64,000 bases of DNA from Vibrio harveyi NBRC 15634 = ATCC 14126 = KCTC 12724. GTDB taxonomy: Bacteria; Pseudomonadota; Gammaproteobacteria; Enterobacterales; Vibrionaceae. Below, one piece after another: positions 18,317 through 28,595 of this stretch. The first letter of the stretch is position 1. The number at the start of each line of letters is the position of its first letter. Made by a program: the position numbers and the translations under genes. The DNA is taken from NCBI RefSeq assembly GCF_001591145.1, contig NZ_BCUF01000020.1, positions 28,315 through 92,314 of the forward strand. Reading direction: 5' to 3'. The notes below the pieces were generated by a model. The model did no database searches. It had not been told where the DNA came from and was given only the letters and a program-made list of their open reading frames with translations.

Positions 18317-18760
18317 TTAGTATGCTTTTATTATGTCTAGCACTTGCTCCTTAGATGAGGCTTGTGCCAGCTTTGCAATGTTCTCTTCGTCCACAAACAT
18401 CTCGCTTAACGCTTGAATCACCTCAATGTGGGTATCAGAGTCTTTTGCAGCTAGGGTAATAAGAATATTGGCAGGACCAAGGTCCGAACCAAAATCAACT
18501 GGTGAAGGGAAGATATGAATGCCCAAGCCCGTTTTTAGCACACCGGTTTCTGGACGAGCATGTGGCATTGCCAGTCCTGGGCACAACACATAGTAAGGAC
18601 CATTTTCTTCGGTCGATTGGATGATGGCATCCGCGTATTGCTGAGAAACGTAACCTTTGTCTTCTAGGTATTGCGTTGTCTTTTTAACTGCGTCTTGCCA
18701 TTGGTAAGCGCGGTCATTAATAACATCTACTAGTTCGTGGTCGATTAATTCATACAGCAT
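18317..18760 (-). CDS. cmtB: PTS mannitol-type EIIA component (CmtB)
   Basis: 147 residues, the same length as E. coli CmtB. The EIIA active site is LAMPHARPE, with phospho-His at residue 67. It passes phosphate from HPr to the EIIB domain of CmtA. First gene of the leftward operon; a CRP-like site lies about 80 bp upstream. Confidence 0.92.
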   Translation of the reverse strand: MLYELIDHELVDVINDRAYQWQDAVKKTTQYLEDKGYVSQQYADAIIQSTEENGPYYVLCPGLAMPHARPETGVLKTGLGIHIFPSPVDFGSDLGPANILITLAAKDSDTHIEVIQALSEMFVDEENIAKLAQASSKEQVLDIIKAY

Positions 18761-18839
18761 TTTTAAACCCTATCAACAGTTCGGTTTCGATGGGTTAATT
18801 ATCAATAAGAGTAGCTAAACCACGCAACCACGCTCCTTT

Positions 18840-18855
18840 TGTGCAACAAATCACA
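18840..18855 (-). promoter_or_regulatory. CRP-like site upstream of cmtB
   Basis: Minus strand TGTGA-TTTGTT-GCACA, one mismatch from TGTGA-N6-TCACA, 80 bp before cmtB. CRP activation of a PTS operon is expected biologically. Confidence 0.55.
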
Positions 18856-19192
18856 ATTAAATAGCTGTCAATTTGTTTTAATCAACGTAGTTCAAAAATA
18901 GACAAAGAAAATTAGCAACAAATTTTCTTTAAGCAACATGTCAATAGGCATAGTTTGAACCCACGCACCAATCCAAACATTTCTAAAATTTACCAATAAT
19001 ATAACTTGATCACATTACGACTCTTGACTCACTATTTATCGTGATTAAATTCAAACTTCATTTTCCACTGATTCGGTGCCAACACGTTTCGAACAGGGAC
19101 AATCATCACACTTGTTTGCGAAAAGAAATCGAAACGTTGCTTAGTTTCAGCAAATAATGAATAGCAAGTAGATAGTGAATAGCAGATACAGA

Positions 19193-19214
19193 AAACCCGC
19201 CGAGTGGCGGGTTT
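19193..19214 (-). terminator. Rho-independent terminator of mngR
   Basis: A 9-bp stem AAACCCGCC/GGCGGGTTT with loop GAGT lies 24 bp after the mngR stop. The T tract is short (GGGTTTTC). Confidence 0.7.
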
Positions 19215-19238
19215 GAGAAGAAGTGAGTTGTATCGCAC

Positions 19239-19958
19239 TTACGACTTATGACGTTTCGCCACCAGCGTAAACTTATAGTCGGTCGATTTAAAATAGTTGC
19301 GGCTGTATTCAAACACCACATCACCTTGTAAGAAACCACGTGTGCGCTTCTCAATGATCGGTTGTGCTGGGTCGATGTCTAACAAGTCTGCAATGTCTTG
19401 CGGCGGCAATACCGGGATGATTTCTTGTTCGCTGCGATCAATCACCATGCCCTTCTCTTTCTCGATAAAGTGATACTTAGAGCCTTGCATCACTTGGTAG
19501 GTGAGATCAGGGAACATCTCTGTTGGTAGCCAGGTTTCTTCTACTGTAATTGGGTTGTTATCAAGATAACGAACACGCTTCACGTAAAAGATTTTGTCGT
19601 CCTCATTAATGTTCAGAGCTTCAGCCATAGTTAATGAAGCTTTGGTGATCTCGAACGCAACCACGTCACTGTGCGTCACCGCATTTAAATGCGCCCACTT
19701 TTCTGCAAAGCTGGTCTGCTGGTAAATATCGTAGTTAACCTTGTTCTCTTTCACATAGGTACCGCTACCCTGCACGCTTTCCAGTTCACCATTTTCAATC
19801 AGCAATTTTAACGCTTGGCGAACCGTGACTCGGCTACAAGAGAATTCCTCGCGTAACTGGGCTTCGGTAGGAAGAGCGGTTCCTACTTCGTATTCGCCAT
19901 CGCTGATCTTTTCACGAATCGCATCTGCAATCTGGCGATACATTGGCAGTCTTGCCAT
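19239..19958 (-). CDS. mngR: GntR/HutC-family regulator MngR
   Basis: 239 residues. The N-terminal winged helix (about 5-70) holds LPTEAQLREEFSCSRVTVRQAL, and the C-terminal UTRA domain (about 95-235) binds the effector. It is divergent from mngA, as in E. coli, where MngR (FarR) represses mannosylglycerate uptake and degradation. The effector and operators here are not proven; the 316-bp divergent region contains several GTATTATT-like words that could be its sites. Confidence 0.85.
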   Translation of the reverse strand: MARLPMYRQIADAIREKISDGEYEVGTALPTEAQLREEFSCSRVTVRQALKLLIENGELESVQGSGTYVKENKVNYDIYQQTSFAEKWAHLNAVTHSDVVAFEITKASLTMAEALNINEDDKIFYVKRVRYLDNNPITVEETWLPTEMFPDLTYQVMQGSKYHFIEKEKGMVIDRSEQEIIPVLPPQDIADLLDIDPAQPIIEKRTRGFLQGDVVFEYSRNYFKSTDYKFTLVAKRHKS

Positions 19959-20274
19959 GTTTACCTCTATAAAAACAATACAAATGATCGTTCAAGTGAG
20001 CTTGTTTGAGACAACTCAAGAACCGAACGCACCAGAGTGAACTATCATTGCAAGAAAGACTTGGTTTATAGACTCTATAATACGAATTCAGGTCAACATG
20101 ACAAGCACTTGTTCGCATATCGGCATACAAAAACAAGCCAAAACAATACAACAATAATACATATTTTAATTCAACTGCGATCCTGATCACGGATCATTTG
20201 TATTTAAAAGGTATTATTCACATCATTGTTGAATGCACAACAATGTCGAATGTGACAATGGGACAAAAGTTATG
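19959..20274. promoter_or_regulatory. Divergent mngR-mngA control region
   Basis: 316 bp without a supported gene. It holds the CRP-like site and minus-10 listed separately, plus related words GTATTATTGTTG (minus strand near 20148-20159) and GGTATTATT (20210) that may be MngR operators. The mngR start is read from the left end. Confidence 0.45.
20176..20217 (+). promoter_or_regulatory. Predicted CRP-dependent promoter of mngA
   Basis: TGCGA-TCCTGA-TCACG (20176-20191) has two mismatches from the CRP consensus. TATTAT at 20212-20217 is a fair minus-10 and there is no good minus-35. With a start about seven bases later, the CRP site is centred near -40.5, the class II geometry. Confidence 0.5.
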
Positions 20275-22206
20275 AAATTAACCTCTCTTACAAACCCATC
20301 GCTGATAAACCTACAAACGACGTTTGAAAGTCGTGACGCAGCGATTCGTGCACTTGCCGACCAGCTAAACCAGGAAGGCAAACTGCATAACAAGGAAGAA
20401 TACCTACAAGCAGTGTTTGCTCGCGAAGAGCAAGGTCCGACGGCGCTAGGCGAAGGCTTAGCAGTACCGCACGGTAAGACAGATGCAGTAAAAGAGGCGG
20501 CGTTTGCCGTAGCCACACTAAAACAAGACTTAAAGTGGCAAGGTCTGGATGAAGACGAAGACGTAAACCTGATCTTCCTAATCGCAATTCCAAATGCAGA
20601 AGCAGGTTCAACACACATGCACTTGTTGACCGAACTGACCACAACGCTAGTGGATGACGATGTTCGTGAAGCGGTACTCAATGCTACAAATGTAGAACAA
20701 ATTTTCGCTTTGCTTGATGGTCAAGCAGAGCAAGAAGAAAAACAAGACCAATTAGATACAAATGCACCAACCATCGTTTGTGTGACCGCTTGCCCAGCGG
20801 GTATTGCGCACACCTACATGGCAGCAGAATACCTAGAGAAGACAGGTAAGAAGCTGGGTTACAACGTGCATGTTGAAAAGCAAGGCGCAAACGGCATTGA
20901 AGATCGTCTGACTGCTGAACAGCTCAACAGTGCAACAGCGGTCGTTTTCGCGGCTGAAGTGGCAATCAAAGAGTTAGAGCGTTTTGATGGTATTCCTCGT
21001 GTAGAAGTGCCAGTTGCTGAGCCAATCAAACACTCTGAGCGCATTCTTAACGAAGCGGTTGAAGCAGGTAAAGCAGGTCGAAGCGCTGGTGCTGCAGTTG
21101 CGACCAACGACAAACCGAAGAAGCTACCACTTAAAACTGAACTAAAACAAGCACTGCTATCAGGTATCTCTTACGCCGTTCCTCTTATCGTTGCTGGCGG
21201 TACCGTACTTGCTGTTGCCGTGCTATTAGCTCAAATGTTCAACCTACAAGATTTGTATGCAGAAGAAGGATCTTGGCTGTGGATGTACCGCAAGCTAGGT
21301 GGTGGTCTACTGGGTACATTGATGGTTCCTGTACTGGCGGCATACACCGCTTACTCACTGGCAGATAAACCAGCACTTGGTCCAGGTTTTGCCGCAGGTA
21401 TCGCTGCGAACCTTATCGGCTCAGGCTTCCTTGGCGGTGTTGTCGGTGGTTTGATTGCTGGTTACGTCATGCGCTGGGTAAAAGAAAACGTACGTCTGAA
21501 CCCAGCGTTCAACGGCTTCCTTACCTTCTACCTATACCCGGTTATCGGTACTTTGGTTGCTGGTTCATTGATGCTGTTCGTTATCGGTAAACCTGTTGCT
21601 TGGCTAAACCAAGGTTTGACGGACTGGCTAAACGGCATGTCTGGCACCAACGCCCTACTTCTAGGCGCAGTAATTGGTTTATTCGTATCGTTCGACCTTG
21701 GTGGTCCAGTCAACAAAGCCGCTTACGCATTCTGTTTGGGTGCAATGGCGAACGGCGTTTACGGCCCATACGCTATCTTCGGTTCGGTGAAAATGGTCTC
21801 TGCGTTCACAGTAACGGCTTCAACCATGCTTGCACCTCGTCTGTTCAAAGACTTCGAAATCGAGACGGGTAAATCGACTTGGTTGCTTGGTCTAGCGGGC
21901 ATCACTGAAGGTGCAATTCCGATGGCTATCGAAGACCCAATCCGCGTTATTGGCTCGTTCCTACTTGGCTCTGTCGTAACAGGCGCAATGGTGGGTGCTG
22001 CTGGCGTAGGTCTATCGACTCCGGGGGCTGGTATCTTCTCAATCTTCCTACTACACGATGCAGGTCTGGGCGCATTCACTGCTGCGGCAATCTGGTTTGG
22101 CGCTGCGCTGATTGGTGCCACTATCTCGACCATCACTCTCATCATGTGGCGAGCACACGCAGTAAAAAAGGGCAAATTTGTCACTGAGGCTGCTGCTCAA
22201 CATTAA
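20275..22206 (+). CDS. mngA: PTS EIIABC for 2-O-alpha-mannosyl-D-glycerate (MngA)
   Basis: 643 residues from ATG 20275; 14 codons upstream are in frame but do not match the family start. Order: EIIA with LAVPHGKT (phospho-His67), EIIB with VCVTACPAGIAHTYMAAE (phospho-Cys), and EIIC from about residue 285 with ten hydrophobic helices (SGISYAVPLIVAGGTVLAV). It closely resembles E. coli MngA (HrsA) along its whole length. It imports mannosylglycerate as the 6-phosphate. mngB follows after a 421-bp gap that contains an inserted repeat. Confidence 0.93.
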   Translation, partial: KLTSLTNPSLINLQTTFESRDAAIRALADQLNQEGKLHNKEEYLQAVFAREEQGPTALGEGLAVPHGKTDAVKEAAFAVATLKQDLKWQGLDEDEDVNLIFLIAIPNAEAGSTHMHLLTELTTTLVDDDVREAVLNATNVEQIFALLDGQAEQEEKQDQLDTNAPTIVCVTACPAGIAHTYMAAEYLEKTGKKLGYNVHVEKQGANGIEDRLTAEQLNSATAVVFAAEVAIKELERFDGIPRVEVPVAEPIKHSERILNEAVEAGKAGRSAGAAVATNDKPKKLPLKTELKQALLSGISYAVPLIVAGGTVLAVAVLLAQMFNLQDLYAEEGSWLWMYRKLGGGLLGTLMVPVLAAYTAYSLADKPALGPGFAAGIAANLIGSGFLGGVVGGLIAGYVMRWVKENVRLNPAFNGFLTFYLYPVIGTLVAGSLMLFVIGKPVAWLNQGLTDWLNGMSGTNALLLGAVIGLFVSFDLGGPVNKAAYAFCLGAMANGVYGPYAIFGSVKMVSAFTVTASTMLAPRLFKDFEIETGKSTWLLGLAGITEGAIPMAIEDPIRVIGSFLLGSVVTGAMVGAAGVGLSTPGAGIFSIFLLHDAGLGAFTAAAIWFGAALIGATISTITLIMWRAHAVKKGKFVTEAAAQH

Positions 22207-22218
22207 TTCGAATTATTT

Positions 22219-22483
22219 ATACCCAAGTAACTTCAAGCTGCTTGGTTCAGCGAGAATGACTTGGTTTGTAGACGCGGCGGCGATTTGAAGGTCTAGTGGG
22301 TCTAAATCAAAAATCGGCAACAAAGTATACATGCCAAGGCAACTCGCCCTTTGGGAGCGTGTCATTGACCCGATTTCTGCTTCAAACAATTTGGAAATAG
22401 AGAGCTATTACACTGCATTGTTTTCCTTGAACTCGAATCAATGACAACGCTCTGAATCCTGCAGTTTGAAATCACTTGGGTAT
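22219..22483. repeat. MITE-like Vibrio intergenic repeat with terminal inverted repeats
   Basis: A 265-bp non-coding element. The left end ATACCCAAGTAACTTCAAGC and the right end are inverted repeats matching at 20 of 23 positions (22219-22241 and 22461-22483). TA-rich flanks suggest a short TA-type target. I recall near-identical elements in other Vibrio intergenic regions, but cannot check. It has no ORF, so it would depend on a transposase elsewhere. It separates mngA from mngB. Confidence 0.7.
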
Positions 22484-22627
22484 ATAGATTCGCTCAACAC
22501 AAACTTTGGGCGTGGGATTTCTGCGCCCTAAATATTCGTCGGCAAGCATAAACGCCGTAAAAACGAATAGAAAACAATCAAATTTAAAACAAATTAACGG
22601 CAATTATTGCCTAAGACGGTAAAAGTT

Positions 22628-25267
22628 ATGACTACATCTCGCGTTCATATTACTCCTCACATGCACTGGGATCGTGAATGGTACTTCACTACAGAAGAGT
22701 CTCGCATTCTGCTAGTGAACAACATGGAAGAAATCATGACTCGTCTGGAAAACGATCCAGACTACAAATACTACGTTCTAGACGGTCAAACCGCAGTTCT
22801 GGAAGATTACTTCGCAATCAAGCCAGAAAATAAAGAGCGCGTACGTGAGCTAGTACAAGCTGGCAAACTGATTGTTGGCCCTTGGTACTCTCAAACGGAT
22901 ACGATGCAAGTATCTGGCGAATCTATCGTACGTAACATGCTTTACGGATTGCGTGACTGTCTAGCGCTAGGTGAGCCAATGAAGATTGGTTACCTGCCAG
23001 ATTCATTCTCTATGAGCTCTCAGCTACCAGCTATCTACAACGGTTTTGGCATCAATCGCGCGATGTTCTGGCGTGGTTGTTCAGAGCGTCACGGTACAGA
23101 TAAAACCGAATTCTTGTGGCAATCAAACGATGGCAGCGAAGTCTCTGCGCAAGTACTGCCACTGGGCTACGCGATTGGTAAATACCTACCGCAAGACGAA
23201 GAAGGTCTGCGCGCACGTCTAGATAAGTACTTCCCAGTGCTAGAAAAACCGTCGGTAACCAAAGACATCCTGCTACCAAACGGTCATGACCAAATGCCTA
23301 TCCAAAAAGACATCTTCGAGGTGATGGATAAGCTACGTGAAATCTACCCAGACAAAGAATTCAAAATGAGCCGCTTTGAAGAAGTGTTCGAGCGTATTGA
23401 GGCCGAGCGCGATCAGCTTGATACCATCAAAGGCGAGTTCAACGACGGTAAATACATGCGTGTTCACCGTACTATTTCTTCAACGCGTATGGATATCAAA
23501 CTGATCCACGCAGAAGTAGAAAACAAGATCGTCAACATTCTTGAGCCATTAGCGTCTATCGCATGGACACTAGGTTTTGAATACCACCACGGTCTAATCG
23601 AGAAGATGTGGAAAGAGAGCATGAAGAACCACGCTCACGACTCGATTGGCTGCTGCTGTTCAGACAAAGTACACGCAGAGATCTTGAACCGTTACATCCT
23701 TGCGGACGACATGGCGACCAACCTGATCAACTTCTACAAACGTAAGATTGTTGACCACATGCCTGCACGCGAAGGTTGCGACAAGCTAGCACTATTCAAC
23801 CTATCGCCATACGCTCGTGAAGAAGTGGTAAACACCACCATCACTATTCGTGCAGAACAGTTCAACCTGTTTGATGAAAACGGCACGCCAGTTGAGTACT
23901 TCATCCAAGATCAACGCGTAATCGACCCAGGTAAGATTGACCGTCAAATCGTTCACTACGGTAACTACGACCCGTTCATCGAATACGATATTCAAATCAA
24001 GCACACTGTGCCAGCGATGGGCTTCACTACCCTACACATTCAAGCGAATGAGAAAGGCACAAAAAAAGTGGCGGAGCAGAAAGAGTTCCTGCTGGAGAAC
24101 GAATTCTACCGCATCAACGTCAACGCAAACGGCACTCTGAACATTTTCGACAAAGAGACAGAGCACCTTTTCGAACAAGCGCTGCGCATTGAAGACGGCT
24201 CTGACGATGGCGACGAATACGACTACTCACCTTCGCGTAAAGAGTGGCTACTGTACTCAGACGAATTCGACGCGGAAGTGAATGTGAAGCACGAAGGTTT
24301 CCAATCTGTGGCAACCATCAAACTGCGCATGAACTTGCCTGAGGATCTACAACAACGTGAAGAGCGCACAGGTCAAAACGGTTACCTAGACGTGAACTGC
24401 CAAGTGGTTCTAAAACAAGGTACACGCCGTATTGAAGTTCGCATGGAGCTGGATAACCAAGCTGACGACCACCGCGTTCGCGTATTGGTGCCAACGCCGT
24501 TTGTGTCTGAGACCGTAGTAGCGGACAACCAGTTCGGTTTGATCACTCGCCCAACGAACGATCCAGAAATGGCGAACTGGGAAGCAGACGGCTGGAAAGA
24601 AGCACCAGTGCCAGTTTACCAGCTAATGAACTTTGCTGCGGTTGAGAACGCACAAGGTGGTATGGCGCTGATGAGCAACGGTCTGCGTGAGTTTGAAGTA
24701 ATTTCAAGCCAAGGCAATGAAGAGCGTGACACATTCGCCCTAACCCTTCTGCGTGGTATCGGCGTATTGGGTAAAGAAGAGTTGTTGCTTCGTCCGGGTC
24801 GTCCATCTGGTATCAAGATCCCGACGCCAGATTCACAAGTACGCGGCAAGATCGTTTGTGAGTTCGCACTATTCGGTTTCGCGGGCAACCACATCGAAGC
24901 AAACATAATGGCGGCAGCGCGTGACAACGTGACTCCAATCCAATGCTACAACAAGATCCCTTACAACGCGATGAAGCTGAACGTAGGCGAGCAAAACCTA
25001 CCGCTAACGCACAGCTTGCTAAACAAATCGCTTGAAGGCGCGGTACTGAGCGTACTGAAGAAGGCGGAAGACGAGGATGCACTCATCCTGCGCGTCTACA
25101 ACCCATCAGAGAGCGAAGTGATTAACGACACAGTGACGTTTGCTTCAGAAGTAACGTCATGGAAAGAAACACAGCTAGACGAGAAAGTGCTACCAAATGA
25201 GGTAGACGCAGCATCGTTCGGCACGCTGAAACCGTGTCAGGTTAAGTCTTTCCAAGTGAAGTTCTAA
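22628..25267 (+). CDS. mngB: Mannosylglycerate hydrolase / alpha-mannosidase GH38 (MngB)
   Basis: 879 residues from ATG 22628; an in-frame TTG at 22607 is less likely. GH38 hallmarks: [12 protein letters not shown] at the N-terminus (metal-binding His11 and Asp of the family, here about residues 8-18), LPDSF with the nucleophile Asp at about 125, and [15 protein letters not shown] near 340. It closely follows E. coli MngB in sequence and length (about 877). It splits 6-phosphomannosylglycerate into mannose-6-phosphate and glycerate in the cytoplasm. A 7-A tract at about 24060 keeps frame. Confidence 0.94.
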   Translation: MTTSRVHITPHMHWDREWYFTTEESRILLVNNMEEIMTRLENDPDYKYYVLDGQTAVLEDYFAIKPENKERVRELVQAGKLIVGPWYSQTDTMQVSGESIVRNMLYGLRDCLALGEPMKIGYLPDSFSMSSQLPAIYNGFGINRAMFWRGCSERHGTDKTEFLWQSNDGSEVSAQVLPLGYAIGKYLPQDEEGLRARLDKYFPVLEKPSVTKDILLPNGHDQMPIQKDIFEVMDKLREIYPDKEFKMSRFEEVFERIEAERDQLDTIKGEFNDGKYMRVHRTISSTRMDIKLIHAEVENKIVNILEPLASIAWTLGFEYHHGLIEKMWKESMKNHAHDSIGCCCSDKVHAEILNRYILADDMATNLINFYKRKIVDHMPAREGCDKLALFNLSPYAREEVVNTTITIRAEQFNLFDENGTPVEYFIQDQRVIDPGKIDRQIVHYGNYDPFIEYDIQIKHTVPAMGFTTLHIQANEKGTKKVAEQKEFLLENEFYRINVNANGTLNIFDKETEHLFEQALRIEDGSDDGDEYDYSPSRKEWLLYSDEFDAEVNVKHEGFQSVATIKLRMNLPEDLQQREERTGQNGYLDVNCQVVLKQGTRRIEVRMELDNQADDHRVRVLVPTPFVSETVVADNQFGLITRPTNDPEMANWEADGWKEAPVPVYQLMNFAAVENAQGGMALMSNGLREFEVISSQGNEERDTFALTLLRGIGVLGKEELLLRPGRPSGIKIPTPDSQVRGKIVCEFALFGFAGNHIEANIMAAARDNVTPIQCYNKIPYNAMKLNVGEQNLPLTHSLLNKSLEGAVLSVLKKAEDEDALILRVYNPSESEVINDTVTFASEVTSWKETQLDEKVLPNEVDAASFGTLKPCQVKSFQVKF

Positions 25268-25382
25268 TCCGGTTATCAGGATAAGGTCATCAACTAGATA
25301 ACCCGTCCAAACCGACTCAGGCTTGCTCTAATTGTGGAGCAAGCCTCTCCTCTTCTTTCGTTCCAATCAAGAGAATATCGCC

Positions 25383-26576
25383 ATGCAACATGCTCTATTC
25401 AAACTGGACAATGTGATTCAAAACTACGCTTGGGGTAGCCACACGTCGATTCATGATTTATTCGGCATCGACAATCCAGCGAACGAGCCACAAGCAGAAA
25501 TCTGGATGGGAGCTCATCCAAACGGCTGTTCAAAGCTTGCTGACACCAAACAACTGCTGTCAGAAGTCATCAACCAAAACAAAACGCAATCGCTGGGTGA
25601 TTACACCGCTGCACGTTTTGGTGAACTGCCATTCCTATTTAAAGTGCTTGCCGCTGAAACGCCGCTGTCTATCCAAGTACACCCTAGTAAGCACAAAGCA
25701 GAAATGGGCTTTGCTCGTGAAAACGAACAAGGTATCCCGCTTAATGCTGCAAACCGTAACTACAAAGATCCAAACCATAAACCGGAGTTGGTTTACGCGC
25801 TGACATTTTACAAAGCGATGAACGGCTTCCGTCCAATTGAGCAGATCTTATCTCTGTTTGAGCAAGCGAACATCTCTGCTCTAGAGACAGAAATCAACGC
25901 ACTGAAAGCCACACCAAACAGTGAAGGCCTTAAAGTGTTCTTCTCAGCAATTATGTCGTTAGAGAGCGAGCGCAAACAACAGGCTTTGAATGAGCTTTAC
26001 GCGAGCCTAGAGCGCCCTGCGAAAACCGCCATGGCACGAGAAGCCTATGGCTATATTCAAGACTTCCGTCAGCATTACGCGGACGATATTGGTCTGTTTT
26101 CGCCATTGATGTTGAACACGATTGAACTGGCTCCGGGCGAAGCGATGTTCCTCCATGCAGAAACACCACACGCCTACGTTCAAGGGACAGGTTTGGAGAT
26201 CATGGCGAACTCAGACAACGTGCTGCGCGCTGGCTTAACACCGAAGTACATCGACGTTCCTGAGCTTATCGACAACACCATCTTCAACGCGATTGACCCA
26301 GAACAAATCAAGCTCGCGCCCGTACATAAACAAGGCAAGCTTAGTTACCCAATTCCGGTGGATGATTTCGGTTTTGAAGTGATGGCAGTTGAAGGTACTG
26401 CAACGACTCAATTCGTGCGTAGCGCAGAGATTTTGTTTTGTATTGAAGGGGAAATCTCGGTTTCTAGCCAAGACGATCACATCACTTTGAAAGCGGGTGA
26501 ATCGGTATTCGTCTGCAGCAACTCAGTGAAATACGTTTGCCAAGGTCAGGGTACCTTAGCTCGCGCCTTTAACTGA
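25383..26576 (+). CDS. manA: Mannose-6-phosphate isomerase, class I
   Basis: 397 residues from ATG 25383 (the ORF extends 17 codons upstream without family similarity). Type I PMI motifs: QNYAWGS, AEIWMGAHP, LPFLFKVLAAETPLSIQVHP with zinc-binding Gln/His, NYKDPNHKPELVYAL, and AETPHAYVQGTGLEIMANSDNVLRAG (cited in part). It converts the mannose-6-phosphate made by MngB to fructose-6-phosphate, completing the pathway. It begins 115 bp after mngB and probably shares its transcript. Confidence 0.94.
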   Translation: MQHALFKLDNVIQNYAWGSHTSIHDLFGIDNPANEPQAEIWMGAHPNGCSKLADTKQLLSEVINQNKTQSLGDYTAARFGELPFLFKVLAAETPLSIQVHPSKHKAEMGFARENEQGIPLNAANRNYKDPNHKPELVYALTFYKAMNGFRPIEQILSLFEQANISALETEINALKATPNSEGLKVFFSAIMSLESERKQQALNELYASLERPAKTAMAREAYGYIQDFRQHYADDIGLFSPLMLNTIELAPGEAMFLHAETPHAYVQGTGLEIMANSDNVLRAGLTPKYIDVPELIDNTIFNAIDPEQIKLAPVHKQGKLSYPIPVDDFGFEVMAVEGTATTQFVRSAEILFCIEGEISVSSQDDHITLKAGESVFVCSNSVKYVCQGQGTLARAFN

Positions 26577-26779
26577 TTGGCAAAATGAACTGACAGCTTA
26601 TTGGATAGCAGCTTTCTGTTATCCAGTAAGCACGCTCCTAACCTAGGTTTGCGCTGATTTTGTCAGTGGTCAGCAATAACCACCTTGTCACGCTCCACTT
26701 CGATGACGCTTTTCGAAGACGAGCAGACCGTTACCGTTAATATTCATGGTCCACTCCATCACCAAGACTTTTGACCATA

Positions 26780-26819
26780 CCCACCAGTGTCGAGCGAAGC
26801 ACATTGGTGGGATTTTTTT
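26780..26819 (+). terminator. Rho-independent terminator after manA
   Basis: CCCACCA pairs with TGGTGGG across an 18-nt loop with extra pairing, followed by seven T. It lies 200 bp beyond manA; the intervening bases include a hairpin (26597-26628) lacking a T-run, and no ORF I trust. Confidence 0.7.
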
Positions 26820-26822
26820 ACT

Positions 26823-28595
26823 TTAATCTGCCGACCACACCGAGCGAATATCCGGCCAGCCCCAGTTGGTTAGGGCAACGTCTTCTAGAACACCTTGAAA
26901 GCGTAAAGTTTGCGTATGATGGAACATAGGCGCTATCCAATACTCACTGACCAATGTTGAGGCGATCGGCTCTAACGCTTTGAGATAATCCTCTAACGCC
27001 GTATAGCCACGTACATTCTCTAGTTGCTCATTCAACCATTCGGCATTCTCTTCTCCCAAGGTGTGATGTAATACGACGTTGCTGAAAAAGTTAGTAAACG
27101 CCGAAGCGTGGCGATTGTCATCCAAGTTGATATTGGTGATCACTAACGTCTCATCAAGGGTACCATTTCGAGCTTTTTCACTTAACTCTCGGTAGGTGTA
27201 CATGACGATATCAACCTTACTTCCCGTTCCCTCTAAACGACTCGCGATTGCACGCGCGCATCGACGCAATGCCGTATAGTTATAGCCGGCAATGGTGATG
27301 TTTTTTGGTAGTTTGCTCTCTTCACCAAACGGACGTAATACAGGCTTCCAGTTCGGTAGCAAGTTGTAAGCAGGCACGCTTCCAAACACAATATTTTCTT
27401 TGCGCATGACCTCCGTAAGTCGCTCCGGTTGGATTAACTCGGCAATATAGCGACGTTGACTCTGAGAAAGCGGATGCCTAGCATGCTGATTAAACAGAGC
27501 GAACAAACATCCATCCTCTGTGCGACTATGTTGGCTTGCAGGTGCAGACTCTGCATCTTGGGTCGACATATAATGCCCACACATGCTCTCAGAAAGCTCA
27601 TCTCTGACTTTTTCCACCTGCTTTTGAGGGGGATTTGCGGCTAAGGATGGGTTTTCCATCTTCTCGTCATTGACGATCCAGATCGTCACCATATCAGTCA
27701 GTACTCGACATGCGTAATAACCATCGAACGCCTGCAGCTTTAACCGATGAGCACTGTGCTCAATCACAGAGAACGGACCACTACCAACGACCAAGTTGTT
27801 GTTGGCAACGTTGACTTGGCTAACGGGTTGAATGCCATATTTCACACCAGAGATTAGCCCTGCAAACCCCAAGTCTGGCTTACTAAGGGTAAAGACCACT
27901 TTTAGAGGATTTGGCGCAGTAATGTTTGCCACATGGGCAAGTTCTTTTTCATACAGTTCGAGTGAACTGAGTTTGGCAAAAAGACTAACGACTGTATCGG
28001 CATTTATCGGTGTGCCATTGTGGAATGTTAGCCCCGGACGAAGATAAAACGTCCACTCATAGCTTTTCTCATCATATCGCCAATGGTGTGCCAGCTCTGG
28101 CTTCACCACACCGTAGTAGTCACTCGATACCAAGCAGCAATAAATTTGGCGCAAGAAAAAGCGTTCACTGCTGCGGTGCAATTGGTGCGGGACAATACGT
28201 TCAAACATGCGTTTATAAGTGAGCTGAATATTGAGTCGACCTTCTTGAACGGATGCACCTGATGTGGTCTTGAGTAGTCGACCAAATGCCGCCTCGTCTT
28301 CATCAAGGATCGCTAGCGCTTTTTCATATTTCCCTCGTTTGATCCGCTCCAATGCGAGACCTTCCTTTAGTGCGCTCAGCTCAATATTTAACAGAAGCGT
28401 CGAACGTTGATTTCGCCCTGCTTTTGGTTGCCAACTCAACCATTCTTGCTCCTGCATTTGAGACAGCAAGCTGCGTGCATGGCGAGGAGAAGTAAACAGC
28501 AAGTCAGCAACTTCCTGCAATGTGGTTTTGACTTCACCACCAATGCCAAGTGGAGTAAGCCGTTGGTAATAACGAAACAAGTTGAGATCAGACAC
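26823..28595 (-). CDS. sgrR: SgrR-family transcriptional regulator
   Basis: 590 residues. An N-terminal winged helix (about 10-110; DLLFTSPRHARSLLSQMQEQEWLSW) is fused to a solute-binding-protein-like domain (SBP_bac_5; HHWRYD, TFYLRPGLTFHNGTP). This architecture is typical of SgrR, the activator of the glucose-phosphate stress RNA SgrS in E. coli (551 residues). The start is GTG with GAGGG upstream. It sits beside the mannose-phosphate pathway, which fits, but other SgrR-like paralogues exist, so orthology is not certain. Confidence 0.75.
   Translation of the reverse strand: MSDLNLFRYYQRLTPLGIGGEVKTTLQEVADLLFTSPRHARSLLSQMQEQEWLSWQPKAGRNQRSTLLLNIELSALKEGLALERIKRGKYEKALAILDEDEAAFGRLLKTTSGASVQEGRLNIQLTYKRMFERIVPHQLHRSSERFFLRQIYCCLVSSDYYGVVKPELAHHWRYDEKSYEWTFYLRPGLTFHNGTPINADTVVSLFAKLSSLELYEKELAHVANITAPNPLKVVFTLSKPDLGFAGLISGVKYGIQPVSQVNVANNNLVVGSGPFSVIEHSAHRLKLQAFDGYYACRVLTDMVTIWIVNDEKMENPSLAANPPQKQVEKVRDELSESMCGHYMSTQDAESAPASQHSRTEDGCLFALFNQHARHPLSQSQRRYIAELIQPERLTEVMRKENIVFGSVPAYNLLPNWKPVLRPFGEESKLPKNITIAGYNYTALRRCARAIASRLEGTGSKVDIVMYTYRELSEKARNGTLDETLVITNINLDDNRHASAFTNFFSNVVLHHTLGEENAEWLNEQLENVRGYTALEDYLKALEPIASTLVSEYWIAPMFHHTQTLRFQGVLEDVALTNWGWPDIRSVWSAD

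Larger units (their letters stand above)
18761..19238 (-). promoter_or_regulatory. cmt operon upstream region, to the end of mngR
   Basis: A 478-bp gap without a gene. The half nearer cmtB is AT-rich and contains the CRP-like site. Near 19150-19185 the words GAATAGCA and TAGATAGTGAATAGCA repeat irregularly. The last part is the mngR terminator. I see no ORF or RNA gene. Confidence 0.4.

Noticed and set aside
22219..22483. ERIC element
   Set aside because: The ends and interior do not match the ERIC consensus; it is a different inverted-repeat element.
24060..24068. 7-A tract in mngB as a second frameshift
   Set aside because: The reading frame continues unbroken and matches MngB on both sides.
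22800..25100. Several antisense ORFs of 60-100 codons in mngA and mngB
   Set aside because: They arise from codon bias in long conserved genes and lack starts with SD or any family similarity.
26597..26628. Hairpin GCTTATTGGATAGCAG/CTGTTATCCAGTAAGC after manA as terminator
   Set aside because: Good stem but no T-run; the real terminator is more likely at 26780.
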